Assembly (NCBI GenBank): GCA_000317655.1 | Contig: CP003940.1 | Location: 682,001-746,000, forward strand | DNA length: 64,000 nucleotides | DNA from: Cyanobacterium stanieri PCC 7202 | GTDB lineage: Bacteria > Cyanobacteriota > Cyanobacteriia > Cyanobacteriales > Cyanobacteriaceae | Reading direction: 5' to 3' | Shown here: positions 42,448-51,482 of the stretch, in pieces | Position numbering within the stretch: position 1 is the stretch's first letter | How the letters are laid out: every line of letters starts with the position of its first letter | Program-made: the position numbers and the translations under genes | Notes under the pieces: generated by a model | What the model was told of the DNA's origin: nothing | What the model saw: the letters and a program-made list of their open reading frames with translations, nothing else | Databases searched by the model: none

Positions 42448-42795
42448 TTAGCCATTAAGCAAATCTGTAAGTATATCTTCTATAACTGGCTTTAAAGAAG
42501 GTAAATCATTGTTAATGGTGTTTCAAATAACTAGCAAATTGACTCCAAAATATTCATGGACAATTAAGTTACGCATTCCCCTAACATTTTTCCAAGGAAT
42601 TTGAGGATACTTATTTTGTAAATCTATAGGTATTTTGTTACTAGCTTCGCCAATAATTTGGATAGCATACATTACAGCAAATTTAGTCTTTTCATCCCTA
42701 CTAAAAGAATTAAAATCACACCCCTTGGTAAACATTTCAACACTGTTTATGGCATTGAGAATATCAAGAATATAGTCTTTTAATTCTCTTTTCAT
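42448..42795 (-). pseudogene. HepT-like HEPN toxin gene with an in-frame TGA
   Basis: A DUF86/HEPN gene whose open frame stops at 42523 after 90 residues, but the same frame continues without further stops to a TAA at 42448. The continuation, NTINNDLPSLKPVIEDILTD, is what family members have after a tryptophan (the intact copy at 890-1225 has IIWNIIQTKLDDLKS). A single TGG to TGA change therefore explains the truncation. The RNase motif Rx4H (RNLIVHEYF) lies before the stop. The gene overlaps the MNT gene by four bases. The product may be an inactive fragment or retain part of its fold. Confidence 0.75.
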
Positions 42796-43103
42796 AGATA
42801 AATAACTTCATCCAAAATATATTTACCTATGTAGGTTTTCAGGGAATCTTTCATGACTAAATCTACTTTTTTACCCAGTTTTTCACTCAACAAATTTTGT
42901 AACTCACAATATTTAAACAAGCCAATAGTATGATCAGAATGGAACTTAACGAGAATATCAATATCACTATTTTCCGTTTCTTCTCCCCTTACATAAGAGC
43001 CAAATAAACCTAGTTCTTCAATTTGATATTTATCTCCTATTTCCTTTTTTATTTCCCTAATTTTTGCCTGTAAATGAGTTAATTTTTCTGTTGAATGAAC
43101 CAT
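42792..43103 (-). CDS. MNT-type nucleotidyltransferase antitoxin (second copy)
   Basis: A 103-residue minimal nucleotidyltransferase with the motif FGSYVRGEETENSDIDILVKF (GS-x10-DxD intact). I chose the ATG at 43103 over an in-frame TTG at 43109. It begins 2 bases after the pntA stop and overlaps the HEPN gene by ATGA, so it would be transcribed with pntA. In these systems MNT proteins AMPylate the HEPN partner; here the partner carries a premature stop. Confidence 0.83.
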   Translation of the reverse strand: MVHSTEKLTHLQAKIREIKKEIGDKYQIEELGLFGSYVRGEETENSDIDILVKFHSDHTIGLFKYCELQNLLSEKLGKKVDLVMKDSLKTYIGKYILDEVIYL

Positions 43104-43105
43104 TA

Positions 43106-44698
43106 TCAATTGTCAATTCTTCTAAACATTTTGAGCATTCTTTGAGTTACTAAAAATCCGCCACAAATATTAATCGTACCCACCAAAATGGCGATCGCCC
43201 CTAGAATGGTAGTAGGAGAAGAAATATCCCCAGAAATCTGTAACATACCACCGATGATAATAATGCCACTGATAGCATTGGTGACACTCATCAAAGGAGT
43301 ATGTAAAGCAGGGGCAACATTCCAAATCACCTGCCAACCTACAAAACAAGCCAAAATAAACACCGTGAAATGGGATAGGAAAGACGTTGGCGCCCCAATA
43401 CCAATACCGATTAAAGAGGCAATTCCCAATATCAACCACACTAAACCACCAATTCCCTTTTTCTGGGATTTTTCCGAGGAGTCCACAATTTTCGCCTCGG
43501 GTTTAACAGGGGTGGCAGGGGAAGGTTGGGCGATTTTTGGAGGAGGAAAAGTAACATCCCCTTGATGGGCAACTAATGCCCCCCTAATAACTTCATCCTC
43601 AAGGTTAACGGTAAATTGATCATTACCCCCCATATCCTTGAGCAAATGCCATAAATTAGTACCATATAACTGGCTAGATTGACTCGCCATGCGACTGGGT
43701 AAATCCGTTAAACCGATAATAGTCACCCCATGATATTGATACACCTCATCGGGTTTTGTCACCTCACAATTTCCCCCCTGTTGCGCGGCTAAATCCACAA
43801 TTACCGAACCTTGGCGCATACTCTTCACCATTTCCTCGGTAATCAACTTGGGAGCAGGTTTTCCGGGGATAAGGGCGGTGGTGATAATTATATCTACTTC
43901 CTCCGCTTGTTCGGCAAATAAAGCCATTTCGGCATCAATAAATTCCTTGCTCATGGTTTTGGCGTACCCCCCTTCCCCAGAGCCATCCTCGGCAAATTCT
44001 AGCTCCAAAAATTCTCCCCCAAGGCTCTCGATTTGCTCTTTTACCACTAAGCGAGTATCAAACGCCCGAACTATCGCCCCAAGGCTTTTGGCGGCACCAA
44101 TGGCGGCTAACCCTGCCACCCCAGCACCAATTACCAATACTTTGGCGGGGGGAACTTTTCCTGCGGCGGTGATTTGCCCAGTGAAAAATCTACCGAAATT
44201 GTTGGCGGCTTCGATGACGGCACGATACCCAGCGATGTTTGCCATACTAGAAAGGGCATCCAATTTCTGCGCCCTGCTAATGCGTGGCACTGCATCCATG
44301 GCGAATACGGTGGCTTTTTTCTGCGCCAATTGTGCCAGTAAGTCGAGATTTTGGGCAGGGTAAATGAAGCTGATGAGAGTTTTATCTTCGGTTAATAATT
44401 CTACTTCTTGGGCTTCGGGAGGACGTACTTTGAGGATAATATTTCCCTCTTGCCAGAGTTGTTCCCTATTTTCAATGATTTTACACCCTGCGGAGCTATA
44501 AAGGTGATCGTCAAAATTGGCTCTTTCCCCGGCCCCTGTTTCCACTAATACCTCAAAACCGAGTTTTTGCAATTTTTGGGCGGTGTCGGGGGTGGCAGAA
44601 ACTCGACATTCATTCGGATAAATTTCTCTGGGAATGGCTATCTTCAAAGAAGTTTTTTTATTCTCAACCTCTTTGTCTTTTACTAATGTTGCTGTCAT
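43106..44698 (-). CDS. pntA: NAD(P) transhydrogenase subunit alpha
   Basis: A 530-residue alpha subunit with the NAD-binding domain ([21 protein letters not shown] near the start; [30 protein letters not shown] in the Rossmann fold) fused to a C-terminal unit of three or four membrane helices ending near [21 protein letters not shown] chose the ATG at 44698 (MTATLVKDK) because GGGAG lies just upstream; an alternative TTG lies at 44710. In some cyanobacteria these two parts are separate genes; here they are one polypeptide. It forms the complex with PntB. Confidence 0.95.
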   Translation of the reverse strand: MTATLVKDKEVENKKTSLKIAIPREIYPNECRVSATPDTAQKLQKLGFEVLVETGAGERANFDDHLYSSAGCKIIENREQLWQEGNIILKVRPPEAQEVELLTEDKTLISFIYPAQNLDLLAQLAQKKATVFAMDAVPRISRAQKLDALSSMANIAGYRAVIEAANNFGRFFTGQITAAGKVPPAKVLVIGAGVAGLAAIGAAKSLGAIVRAFDTRLVVKEQIESLGGEFLELEFAEDGSGEGGYAKTMSKEFIDAEMALFAEQAEEVDIIITTALIPGKPAPKLITEEMVKSMRQGSVIVDLAAQQGGNCEVTKPDEVYQYHGVTIIGLTDLPSRMASQSSQLYGTNLWHLLKDMGGNDQFTVNLEDEVIRGALVAHQGDVTFPPPKIAQPSPATPVKPEAKIVDSSEKSQKKGIGGLVWLILGIASLIGIGIGAPTSFLSHFTVFILACFVGWQVIWNVAPALHTPLMSVTNAISGIIIIGGMLQISGDISSPTTILGAIAILVGTINICGGFLVTQRMLKMFRRIDN

Positions 44699-44873
44699 GT
44701 TTACTCCCAAATAAGTCGTTAACTTGCATCTTATGGCAGTTTTTCCATTTTGGCAGTGAATTTAAACTTATCTTAGGAATCTCAAGGGATTAGGTTAAGT
44801 TTTTTGAAGTTTGATTATTAAAGTTCTAATTGTAAAATAGAAAAATGAAACCACACCCCATAAATAAAAAGAT

Positions 44874-45110
44874 ATGACTTTAAAGCAATTATTAGAAAGT
44901 CAAAAAATTATACATTCAGATCCTGAAATCATGAGTGGTACACCAGTTTTTATTGGTACTCGTGTACCTCTGCAAACATTATTTGACTATATGCAAGAAG
45001 AGGGGGGATTAATAGAATTCTTAGATGATTTTCCATACTTAAAAACTCAAACTATGAAAGTTTTGGAATGTATCACTAGGTTAATGATTGAAAAAGAGCT
45101 TTGTGCTTAA
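44874..45110 (+). CDS. DUF433 protein, putative antitoxin
   Basis: A 78-residue DUF433 protein with the helix-turn-helix-like core HSDPEIMSGTPVFIGTRVPLQTLFDYM. Members pair with DUF5615/PIN-like proteins in toxin-antitoxin-like modules of cyanobacteria. It overlaps the following gene by one base (TAATG), consistent with coupling. The module lies divergent from pntA. Confidence 0.82.
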   Translation: MTLKQLLESQKIIHSDPEIMSGTPVFIGTRVPLQTLFDYMQEEGGLIEFLDDFPYLKTQTMKVLECITRLMIEKELCA

Positions 45111-45469
45111 TGATTATATTATTGGACGAAAATCTTTTAAGTAAAAAATTAAAACAACCATTTCTTAATCAAGGTTATGAAGTTTATAACGTCAATGATA
45201 TGGGATGGCGTGGCTTAAAAGATAAGGAGATTATTAATTTAGCAGAAAATCACCCTTTTGATGTTTTTATCACCGCTGATAAAAATTTACCGTATCAGCA
45301 AAATTTAAGTAATAGCTCTTTGAAAGTGATTGTTTTAAACACAAGTAGCACTAATCCTAAGCATATATTACCTTTGATACAAAAAGTTAGTAGATTAATT
45401 AATGATGTTGCTTTAGGAGTCGTTTTGATTGATGATACGGGAAATATAACTAAATTTGAATTTCAGTAG
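45110..45469 (+). CDS. DUF5615 PIN-like protein, putative toxin
   Basis: A 119-residue protein of the DUF5615/Mut7-C PIN-like group. The acidic residues expected for a PIN nuclease are visible: LLDENLLSKKL at the start, DVFITADKNLPYQQNL in the middle. I chose the ATG at 45110 over the upstream TTG at 45101 because it overlaps the antitoxin stop and starts with the family's IILLDENL. RNase activity is inferred from family. Confidence 0.8.
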   Translation: MIILLDENLLSKKLKQPFLNQGYEVYNVNDMGWRGLKDKEIINLAENHPFDVFITADKNLPYQQNLSNSSLKVIVLNTSSTNPKHILPLIQKVSRLINDVALGVVLIDDTGNITKFEFQ

Positions 45470-45506
45470 GGCGAAAAGCTCCTCACAATAAAATACTAAA
45501 ACACTA

Positions 45507-46382
45507 TTAAGATTTGACTGAACCTGCCAACAAACCTCGGACAAAGTATTTCTGGAGGGCAAAGAATACCAGTAAAGGAATAATCATACTGATAAATGCC
45601 CCCGCGGTGAGGATGTGCCAGTCTTGACCACGAGAGCCTATCATATTAGTTAGTTGGATGGTAACGGGGGCAACATCTGGAGTACCTCCTAGATAGACGA
45701 GGGCGACTAACAAGTCATTCCATACCCAAAGAAATTGGAATACCGCAAAAGAGGCGATCGCAGGGGTTGAAAGAGGTACAATGATCTTAGTAAAAATTTT
45801 CAGATGGGATGCACCATCTACCGAGGCAGCTTCGATTAAGTCTTTGGGCAATGCACCGATGTAGTTTCTGAGTAGATATATACCCAAGGGCATTCCATAG
45901 GCTGTGTGCGCTAACCATACCCCCAGAAATGAGCCTGAGATGCCAAAGATACGATAGGCATTGAGGATGGGAATGAGGGTCATTTGTAAGGGTACTACTA
46001 ATAAGGCAACGACGATAATAAATAGTAGTTGTCGCCCTGGAAATTCCATCCAAGCGAAGGCATAGGCGGCAAAACAGGCGATCGCAATGGGGATGATGGT
46101 AGCAGGGATAGAGATGGTTAAACTATTCAAAAAAGCATCTCCCATACCCTCGGCGGTTAATACGGTGATATAGTTACCCAAATGATACTGGGTAAAGTCG
46201 AAGGGATGTTGGAATACTGTCCACCAACCAGTCCTCAATAGGTCATCTTGATAGCGAAAAGAGCTAATTAATAAACCAATACTGGGCAATGTCCAAATGA
46301 GGGAAATTACTACTAGGGTAATATGAACGGGAGTTTTTTCCCAAAATTTCTGCATTTTGTTTTTTTTCTTTCTTCTTTTCAT
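45507..46382 (-). CDS. ggtD: Glucosylglycerol-type ABC transporter permease GgtD
   Basis: A 291-residue MalG-like permease with six membrane helices and the EAA loop LPKDLIEAASVDGASHLKIFTKIIVPLSTPA. The last gene of the ggt cluster. In Synechocystis the Ggt system imports glucosylglycerol and also takes up sucrose and trehalose as osmoprotectants. An internal ATG at 46355 (MQKFWEKT) is a possible alternative start. A heptamer repeat array separates it from ggtC. Confidence 0.85.
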   Translation of the reverse strand: MKRRKKKNKMQKFWEKTPVHITLVVISLIWTLPSIGLLISSFRYQDDLLRTGWWTVFQHPFDFTQYHLGNYITVLTAEGMGDAFLNSLTISIPATIIPIAIACFAAYAFAWMEFPGRQLLFIIVVALLVVPLQMTLIPILNAYRIFGISGSFLGVWLAHTAYGMPLGIYLLRNYIGALPKDLIEAASVDGASHLKIFTKIIVPLSTPAIASFAVFQFLWVWNDLLVALVYLGGTPDVAPVTIQLTNMIGSRGQDWHILTAGAFISMIIPLLVFFALQKYFVRGLLAGSVKS

Positions 46383-46424
46383 GATAGCTAATATTTAGGT
46401 GTTACTACAAAAGTGTTTTTGTTA

Positions 46425-46571
46425 GGGAAGGCAATAGGGAATAGGCAATGGGCAATAGCTTGGAGATGGGGTGATGAGGAGATGGGGTGTGGAAAATCAA
46501 GACTAAGAAAGTAAATTGAAAATCTCTTGTCTTTTACAACCTGCAACCTGACACCTGACACCTGCAACCTT
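46425..46571. repeat. Heptanucleotide repeats between ggtC and ggtD
   Basis: Two arrays: GGCAATA/GGCAATG-type units at 46430-46458 and ACCTGCA/ACCTGAC units at 46538-46571. These are short tandemly repeated heptamers of the kind known from cyanobacteria. No gene is visible between them. Confidence 0.7.
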
Positions 46572-46600
46572 AATTATGTCCATTGTCAATTGTCCATTAA

Positions 46601-47572
46601 TTACCTGAGCCTTTCTTGTTCTTTAAATCGTTTAATATTCGTTACCATCACGGGAATAATCGCGAGTAAAAGGATAACGGCGATCGCACTGCCAACCCCC
46701 ACATTACGATAGTTATAGGTTTCTTTGATCATGCGACTAGCGATTACTTCCGTGCCTTGGTTGCCCCCTGTCATCACAAAAACGATGTCAAACACCTTCA
46801 GCACCAAAATAACCACCGTAGTAGCCACCACCGTAATAGTAGAACTAATCATGGGTACAATTATTTTCCAAAAAATTTGCCATTCATTGGCTCCATCCAT
46901 ACGGGCAGCCTCGATAACATCATTGGGAATACCCTTCACCGCCGCCGATAAAATGACCAAACAAAACCCTGTTTGTAACCAAATCATAATGGCAATGAGG
47001 GCAAAATTGTTTACACTTTGTTCTACCAACCAACCCACAGGCTCAAATCCAAGGGAGGTAATGATGGCGTTTAACAAGCCAATTTGAGGCTCATCCGCGG
47101 GGCGATAAGCATAAATAAAACGCCAAATGATACTCGCCCCCACGAAGGATATTGCCATGGGTAAAAAGATTAAGGCTTTTGTCCATTTTTCATACTTGAC
47201 TTTATCCATCAATACCGCCAACACCAAACCCAAGGCGACACTAACCCCTGTGACCAATACCAACCAAAGAATATTATTGCGAAAGGCAATTAACATTGTT
47301 CTATCGGTAAAGGAAAAGATGTAGTTATCCAAGAAAACGAAATTTTCTGACCTACGATCAAAAAAGCTAAGGATAAAGGTATTGATGGTGGGTAATACCA
47401 AAAAGCCTCCCAACACGAAAATCGCAGGGGCTAAATATACCCATGGTAGTACGGGCGATCGCCACTTTTGCGGTAATAAATTGACCGCATAATTAAGGGC
47501 ATAAAATATGGCAATAACCCCCCCACAACCGAGGAGGATTGCGACAATAACAGTGAATAATCGTTGTAGCAT
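46601..47572 (-). CDS. ggtC: Glucosylglycerol-type ABC transporter permease GgtC
   Basis: A MalF-like permease of about 323 residues. The open frame extends to 47656, but the extra N-terminus (MPIAYCLLPIAHSLFPT) is just the translation of heptamer repeats, so I place the start at the ATG at 47572 (MLQRLFTVIVAILLG). There are about seven membrane helices and the EAA loop IPNDVIEAARMDGANEWQIFWKIIVPM. It would pair with GgtD to form the membrane channel of the importer. Confidence 0.85.
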   Translation of the reverse strand: MLQRLFTVIVAILLGCGGVIAIFYALNYAVNLLPQKWRSPVLPWVYLAPAIFVLGGFLVLPTINTFILSFFDRRSENFVFLDNYIFSFTDRTMLIAFRNNILWLVLVTGVSVALGLVLAVLMDKVKYEKWTKALIFLPMAISFVGASIIWRFIYAYRPADEPQIGLLNAIITSLGFEPVGWLVEQSVNNFALIAIMIWLQTGFCLVILSAAVKGIPNDVIEAARMDGANEWQIFWKIIVPMISSTITVVATTVVILVLKVFDIVFVMTGGNQGTEVIASRMIKETYNYRNVGVGSAIAVILLLAIIPVMVTNIKRFKEQERLR

Positions 47573-47608
47573 AAGATGATTGGGATAAATAAAATTTTTG
47601 GTTAAGGT

Positions 47609-47665
47609 TGGGAACAGGGAATGGGCAATGGGCAATAGGCAATAGGCAATGGGCAATGGGCAATA
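47609..47665. repeat. Heptanucleotide array between ggtC and the four-helix-bundle gene
   Basis: At least six tandem units of GGCAATG or GGCAATA (47622-47663). The array at 48052-48081 on the other side of the four-helix-bundle gene has the complementary orientation (ATTGCCT/ATTGCCC), so the gene sits between inverted arrays. Confidence 0.8.
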
Positions 47666-47666
47666 T

Positions 47667-48026
47667 TTAAGATAGTTTCTTTATGAGGGTAATAATCATG
47701 CGAGTTTCTGATTGTAATTCAGTAATTAGGGGTTTGATTTCCTCATAATCACATAAACCTACTGCTTCAGCCAGAAGAAGATGAGTCTGTAATTCATTGA
47801 CAGAACCTTGTGCAATACTCAAAAAACGCCGATATTCTCCCGTTGTTCTTCTTCCATATCCCTCTGCAATATTTGCCGGGATAGAGGATGCAGATCTTCT
47901 GATTTGTTGAACCATGCCATATAGCTCATCTTTGGGAAATTTTTTAGTGAGAAAATAACATTCTTTGGCAATATCCATGCCTTTTTGCCAAATTCTTAAG
48001 TCTTTAAAATCAGTAATTTCCGTCAT
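47667..48026 (-). CDS. Four-helix bundle protein (23S rRNA intervening-sequence protein family)
   Basis: A protein of about 119 residues from the ATG at 48026 (MTEITDFKDLRIWQKGMDIA). Family marks: LRIWQKGMDIAKECY, QIRRSASSIPANIAEGYGRRTTGEYRRFLSIAQGS and NELQTHLLLAEAVG. Such proteins were first found in intervening sequences of 23S rRNA genes, and they also occur widely as stray cassettes of unknown function. Here it is lodged inside the ggt operon between ggtB and ggtC, in the same orientation, and bracketed by inverted heptamer arrays. It probably plays no part in transport. Confidence 0.85.
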   Translation of the reverse strand: MTEITDFKDLRIWQKGMDIAKECYFLTKKFPKDELYGMVQQIRRSASSIPANIAEGYGRRTTGEYRRFLSIAQGSVNELQTHLLLAEAVGLCDYEEIKPLITELQSETRMIITLIKKLS

Positions 48027-48051
48027 CAACTTACCCTCTGATAAATACAAA

Positions 48052-48081
48052 CCATTGCCTATTGCCCATTCCCCATTGCCT
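48052..48081. repeat. Heptanucleotide array between ggtB and the four-helix-bundle gene
   Basis: Units ATTGCCT, ATTGCCC, ATTCCCC, ATTGCCT in tandem, complementary in orientation to the array at 47609-47665. Confidence 0.75.
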
Positions 48082-48085
48082 CTTT

Positions 48086-49360
48086 TTAAAGCTCTGGAAA
48101 ACTATTCTCGATATAATCCAAAACCCCCTCTAAATCAGCACCCCCTAGATAGTCCACCACACCAGTCCAAAAGGTACCCGTACCCACGGCGCCCGGCATC
48201 ATATCTGAACCATCAAAACGCACCACATCGGCAGATAAAAGAAGTTCAGCCACTTGACGGGTAAGCTCATCGGGATAGACATCCAAACTAACCTCTCGCT
48301 GAGGGCTGATAAAACCTCCCAAACTCGCCCATACTTCATGGGGAACACTGGAGGCTAAATATTCCATCAACTGCCTTGCTTCGGGGGTATCATTAAACAT
48401 GGCAAAGGCATCTCCTGCCACTAGAATAGGTTGCCCCTGTTCAGGATTAATCGGTGGTAAAGGGAAAAATGCCACGTCTTCCCCTACCGTTACATCACTG
48501 GGGAAAAAGGAATCGATAAAGTTTGCCTGACGGTGGAGATAACAGCGGGGTGGATCTTCAAACATAGGGTTAATGGAATCTCCAAAGGGGGTACTTAATA
48601 CCCCAACTCTTCCCCCTCTGACATATTCCTCGTTAAGGGCGATCGCACCGAATTTTTCAAAGGCTTCTTTTACCCTCGGATCATTGAATGGTATTTCGTT
48701 ATCTACCCATTGATCATACTCTTCGGCACCGACACTGCGTAATAAAATATCTTCTACCCAATCAGTACCAACCCACCCCGTAGCGTCACCGCTTTCGATG
48801 CCTAAACACCATGGTCTTTTGCCCTCGGCAACGATTTGATCGGAGAGGACGATCATTTCATCCCATGTCTGCGGTATAGAGTAACCATGTTCAGCAAAAC
48901 TCTGAGGGGGATACCACACTAAACTTTTAACAGAGGCACGATACCACAAACCATATAAATTGCCATCAAGTTCCCCTAAACTGACCCAATCTTCCCCATA
49001 GACATCAATTAAGTTATCTACGGACATAAAAGTCTCGAGGGGGATTAATTCCCCTTCTCTGGCAAAGTCTCTCATTAAACCGGGTTGGGGAAACATGGCA
49101 ATATCAGGAGGATTACCACCATCTACACGGATGGGAAGGAGGGTGGCAAAAGCATCTGTACCTTCATAGACTACGTTAATCCCTGTTTCCTGTTCAAAGG
49201 GTTCGAGGGCTTTTTCTAGTCGCTCTTGTTGTTCGCCAATGATGACTCCCATTAATCTTACTTCTGGAGGTCGATCATTACCGTTGATGGTACAGGCAAC
49301 TGTTAGGCTGATTAAACTTAGAAAAATGATTATTTTCTGAGTTATTTTCGAGATTTTCAT
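48086..49360 (-). CDS. ggtB: Glucosylglycerol-type ABC transporter substrate-binding lipoprotein GgtB
   Basis: A 424-residue family 1 solute-binding lipoprotein. The signal peptide ends in the lipobox LTVAC (Cys23). The mature part shows the family blocks EPFEQETGINVVYEG, GNPPDIAMFPQPGLMRDFAREGELIPL and ILVAGDAFAMFNDTPEARQLMEYL. It would capture glucosylglycerol or related sugars in the periplasm for GgtC/GgtD. It follows ggtA by about 350 bases on the same strand. Assignment as GgtB rests on overall resemblance and the operon; another alpha-glucoside is possible. Confidence 0.82.
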   Translation of the reverse strand: MKISKITQKIIIFLSLISLTVACTINGNDRPPEVRLMGVIIGEQQERLEKALEPFEQETGINVVYEGTDAFATLLPIRVDGGNPPDIAMFPQPGLMRDFAREGELIPLETFMSVDNLIDVYGEDWVSLGELDGNLYGLWYRASVKSLVWYPPQSFAEHGYSIPQTWDEMIVLSDQIVAEGKRPWCLGIESGDATGWVGTDWVEDILLRSVGAEEYDQWVDNEIPFNDPRVKEAFEKFGAIALNEEYVRGGRVGVLSTPFGDSINPMFEDPPRCYLHRQANFIDSFFPSDVTVGEDVAFFPLPPINPEQGQPILVAGDAFAMFNDTPEARQLMEYLASSVPHEVWASLGGFISPQREVSLDVYPDELTRQVAELLLSADVVRFDGSDMMPGAVGTGTFWTGVVDYLGGADLEGVLDYIENSFPEL

Positions 49361-49714
49361 AACATTTTCTGATCGTGGGTGAATTGAAGAATGGGGTAAT
49401 TAAGGCGGGGAATGGGGAATGGGGAACAGGCAATGGTTTTATTTGATAATTGAATTGTTTTACAGCGTTTCTCATGGTTATGAGGACTGTATATTATTTC
49501 TAAGTCCCCCTTGTTAAGGGGGATTTAGGGGGATCAATTTGTATTTCATGAGCATAATAATTGCTATATGAGTTTTCCTATTACGTTCCTCTAATGCCTT
49601 CCTTCTGAAGGAAGTTATTTTAATTTTTTCTCTTTAGTTTCGCAATGATAGGGGAATCACAAGATTTTTGGATGATCACTATTCCCCATTGCCTATTGCC
49701 TATTGCCTATTGCC
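49361..49714. repeat. Repeat-filled gap between ggtB and ggtA
   Basis: This 354-base gap has no gene. It holds a GGGGAAT/GGCAATG array (49405-49436), the palindrome TCCCCCTT-GTT-AAGGGGGA (49505-49523) followed by a partial copy TTTAGGGGGA, and four tandem ATTGCCT units (49688-49715) that run up to the ggtA stop codon. The palindrome is the same type as the one inside gltB at 5716-5734. Confidence 0.75.
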
Positions 49715-50821
49715 TCAAAGAGTGATATTAACCTCAGTTTCGGTGTCAAATAAGTGAATATGACTCATATCAAAAGTGAGATTAATTTTGTCTCCTGCTT
49801 TTAGGGGCGATCGCGGATCAACCCTTGCCACAAATTCCTCGCCGCCCATGGTATTGACATAGAGGATAATTTCATTACCCATCATTTCCCTCACGCTCAC
49901 CTCTGCCTTGACGGGAATGGGCATAATGTCAGCGACTTCGTATTGAGGATCATGGATATTCTCAGGACGAATACCGAAGATATATTCTTTCTGAGGATAT
50001 TGTTCATATTTTGCCATCAAAGATTCGGGAATGGGCAGGGAAAAATCTTCATTTTCCAAGAATAATTGAGCGTCTTTTCTAATTAAATGTACCCTAAAAA
50101 AGTTCATCGCTGGACTACCAATAAATCCAGCGACAAATACATTTTGAGGATAGTTATAGAGGTTTTCGGGGCTGTCAATTTGTTGGAGAATACCATGATT
50201 CATCACAGCAATCCTCGTCCCCATGGTCATGGCTTCCACTTGGTCATGGGTTACATACACAAAGGTGGTTTGTAGTTTTGAATGGAGTTTGGAGATTTCT
50301 GTTCTTGCTTGAACCCTTAATTTTGCATCAAGATTGGATAAAGGTTCATCCATTAAAAATACTGATGGTTCACGAACGATCGCCCTTCCCACTGCTACCC
50401 GTTGCCTTTGTCCCCCAGAAAGCTCTTTGGGCTTACGTTTGAGGAGATGGGCAATGCCCAATTGATCGGCGGCGGTTTCTACCCTGCGACGGATGGCGCC
50501 TTTACTTTTGCCCTGCAATTGCAAACTAAATGCCATATTTTCATAGACACTTAGATGGGGATAAAGGGCGTAGGATTGGAACACCATGGCAATGTTACGC
50601 TCTTTTGGTGGTAATTTGTTTACGATGCGATCGTCTAAATAAAGATGACCCGATGTAATGGTTTCTAACCCTGCCAAAAGACGCAGAGATGTTGTTTTGC
50701 CACACCCAGACGGCCCTACAAATACTAAAAATTCACCGTCATCGATACTTAAATTTAAGTTTTTAACCGCAGTAAAATCATCAAATTGTTTACTGACATT
50801 TTCAAAAGTTATACTGGCCAT
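49715..50821 (-). CDS. ggtA: Glucosylglycerol-type ABC transporter ATPase GgtA (MalK/UgpC-like)
   Basis: A 368-residue importer ATPase. Walker A GPSGCGKTTSLR, signature ELSGGQRQRVAVGRAIV, Walker B SVFLMDEPLSNLD and the H-loop VYVTHDQVEAMTMG are intact. The C-terminal OB-fold regulatory domain (about 240-368; FGIRPENIHDPQYEV) is of MalK/UgpC type. In Synechocystis ggtA is separate from ggtBCD; here it heads a same-strand cluster with them, which strengthens its assignment. Confidence 0.87.
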   Translation of the reverse strand: MASITFENVSKQFDDFTAVKNLNLSIDDGEFLVFVGPSGCGKTTSLRLLAGLETITSGHLYLDDRIVNKLPPKERNIAMVFQSYALYPHLSVYENMAFSLQLQGKSKGAIRRRVETAADQLGIAHLLKRKPKELSGGQRQRVAVGRAIVREPSVFLMDEPLSNLDAKLRVQARTEISKLHSKLQTTFVYVTHDQVEAMTMGTRIAVMNHGILQQIDSPENLYNYPQNVFVAGFIGSPAMNFFRVHLIRKDAQLFLENEDFSLPIPESLMAKYEQYPQKEYIFGIRPENIHDPQYEVADIMPIPVKAEVSVREMMGNEIILYVNTMGGEEFVARVDPRSPLKAGDKINLTFDMSHIHLFDTETEVNITL

Positions 50822-51482
50822 TTTGATTGTAGATTACTACTTTCTATTTCTACTTTAGCTTGATTTTCTCATCTATGCAAATTTTTAATCATATTGTAGT
50901 ACGATCTTTTTCTGTTTTAGTTACTATCTGAATATAAGAAAAGATATTCAGCAAATTATTAAACTTAGTTATATTTTTATCATCCTTTTTTAAGATAATT
51001 TTTTTTATTTATTTTTACTCTGTTATCTCTATGAAAGTATAAAGGGCGATCGCTCTTTATAGCTAATAATCAATAAATTAGATATAAAAAAACAACAAAT
51101 AATTAATCAAGTGCCATAAATCCTTACTATATCAATGATTAAACAAACATTTAAAAATATATAAATACAACAATAATTTTTTTTATAAACTCTTTGTTTA
51201 GACAAAATACAATTGTTTACATAGTGCTTATAAAACAATTAGCAAAACTGAGGTGTTTATTATTACACAAATATTTATATGTGTAACTATTAATTAAATG
51301 TATTTTTTTTATATTACTACGTAAATACGTAAGTGTGAAACAAATCTTAAACATTAAAACTGCCAAAATGGCAGTTTTGCTAAGGACAATTACCTAATAT
51401 CTTGTTATATTTGAGCTGAAACAAGTTGTTAAATCATAATATTTTATTTATATGAAATTCCATTTATGTAAAATTTAAAAAC
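50822..51482. other. 661-bp AT-rich gap between divergent ggtA and hlyD-like genes
   Basis: It must carry promoters for the ggt operon and for the hlyD-hetP genes. Visible elements are a HIP1-centred palindrome (AAAGGGCGATCGCTCTTT, about 51041-51058), a direct repeat TACGTAA-TACGTAA around 51319-51332, and the TGCCA-N3-TGGCA palindrome at 51356-51378. I find no NtcA-type GTA-N8-TAC site with a proper -10 box that I would trust, and no small gene. Confidence 0.4.
51356..51378. promoter_or_regulatory. TGCCA-N3-TGGCA palindrome, copy 1 (upstream of hlyD)
   Basis: Perfect 10-bp arms AAAACTGCCA and TGGCAGTTTT around the loop AAA, about 105 bases upstream of the hlyD-like start. The 13-bp core recurs at 53494-53506 and 54408-54420, all within the peptide secretion locus. 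It could be an operator or an RNA hairpin. Confidence 0.5.

Noticed and set aside
43103..43109. TTG at 43109 as start of the second MNT gene
   Set aside because: The ATG two codons downstream avoids overlap with pntA and gives a normal family N-terminus.
44731..44755. TGGCAG...CCATTTTGGCAG near the pntA start as a fourth copy of the peptide-locus palindrome
   Set aside because: Only half of the 13-bp core is present and the arms do not match, so it does not belong to the set.
47573..47656. N-terminal extension of ggtC (MPIAYCLLPIAHSLFPT...)
   Set aside because: It is the translation of a heptanucleotide repeat array that happens to be open in this frame; the family start fits the ATG at 47572.
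46425..49715. Repeat arrays as a possible CRISPR
   Set aside because: The units are 7-bp tandem heptamers without spacers, and no cas gene is in the window.
50822..51482. NtcA-type binding site upstream of the hlyD-like gene
   Set aside because: I looked for GTA-N8-TAC with a suitable -10 box and found none I could place with confidence.
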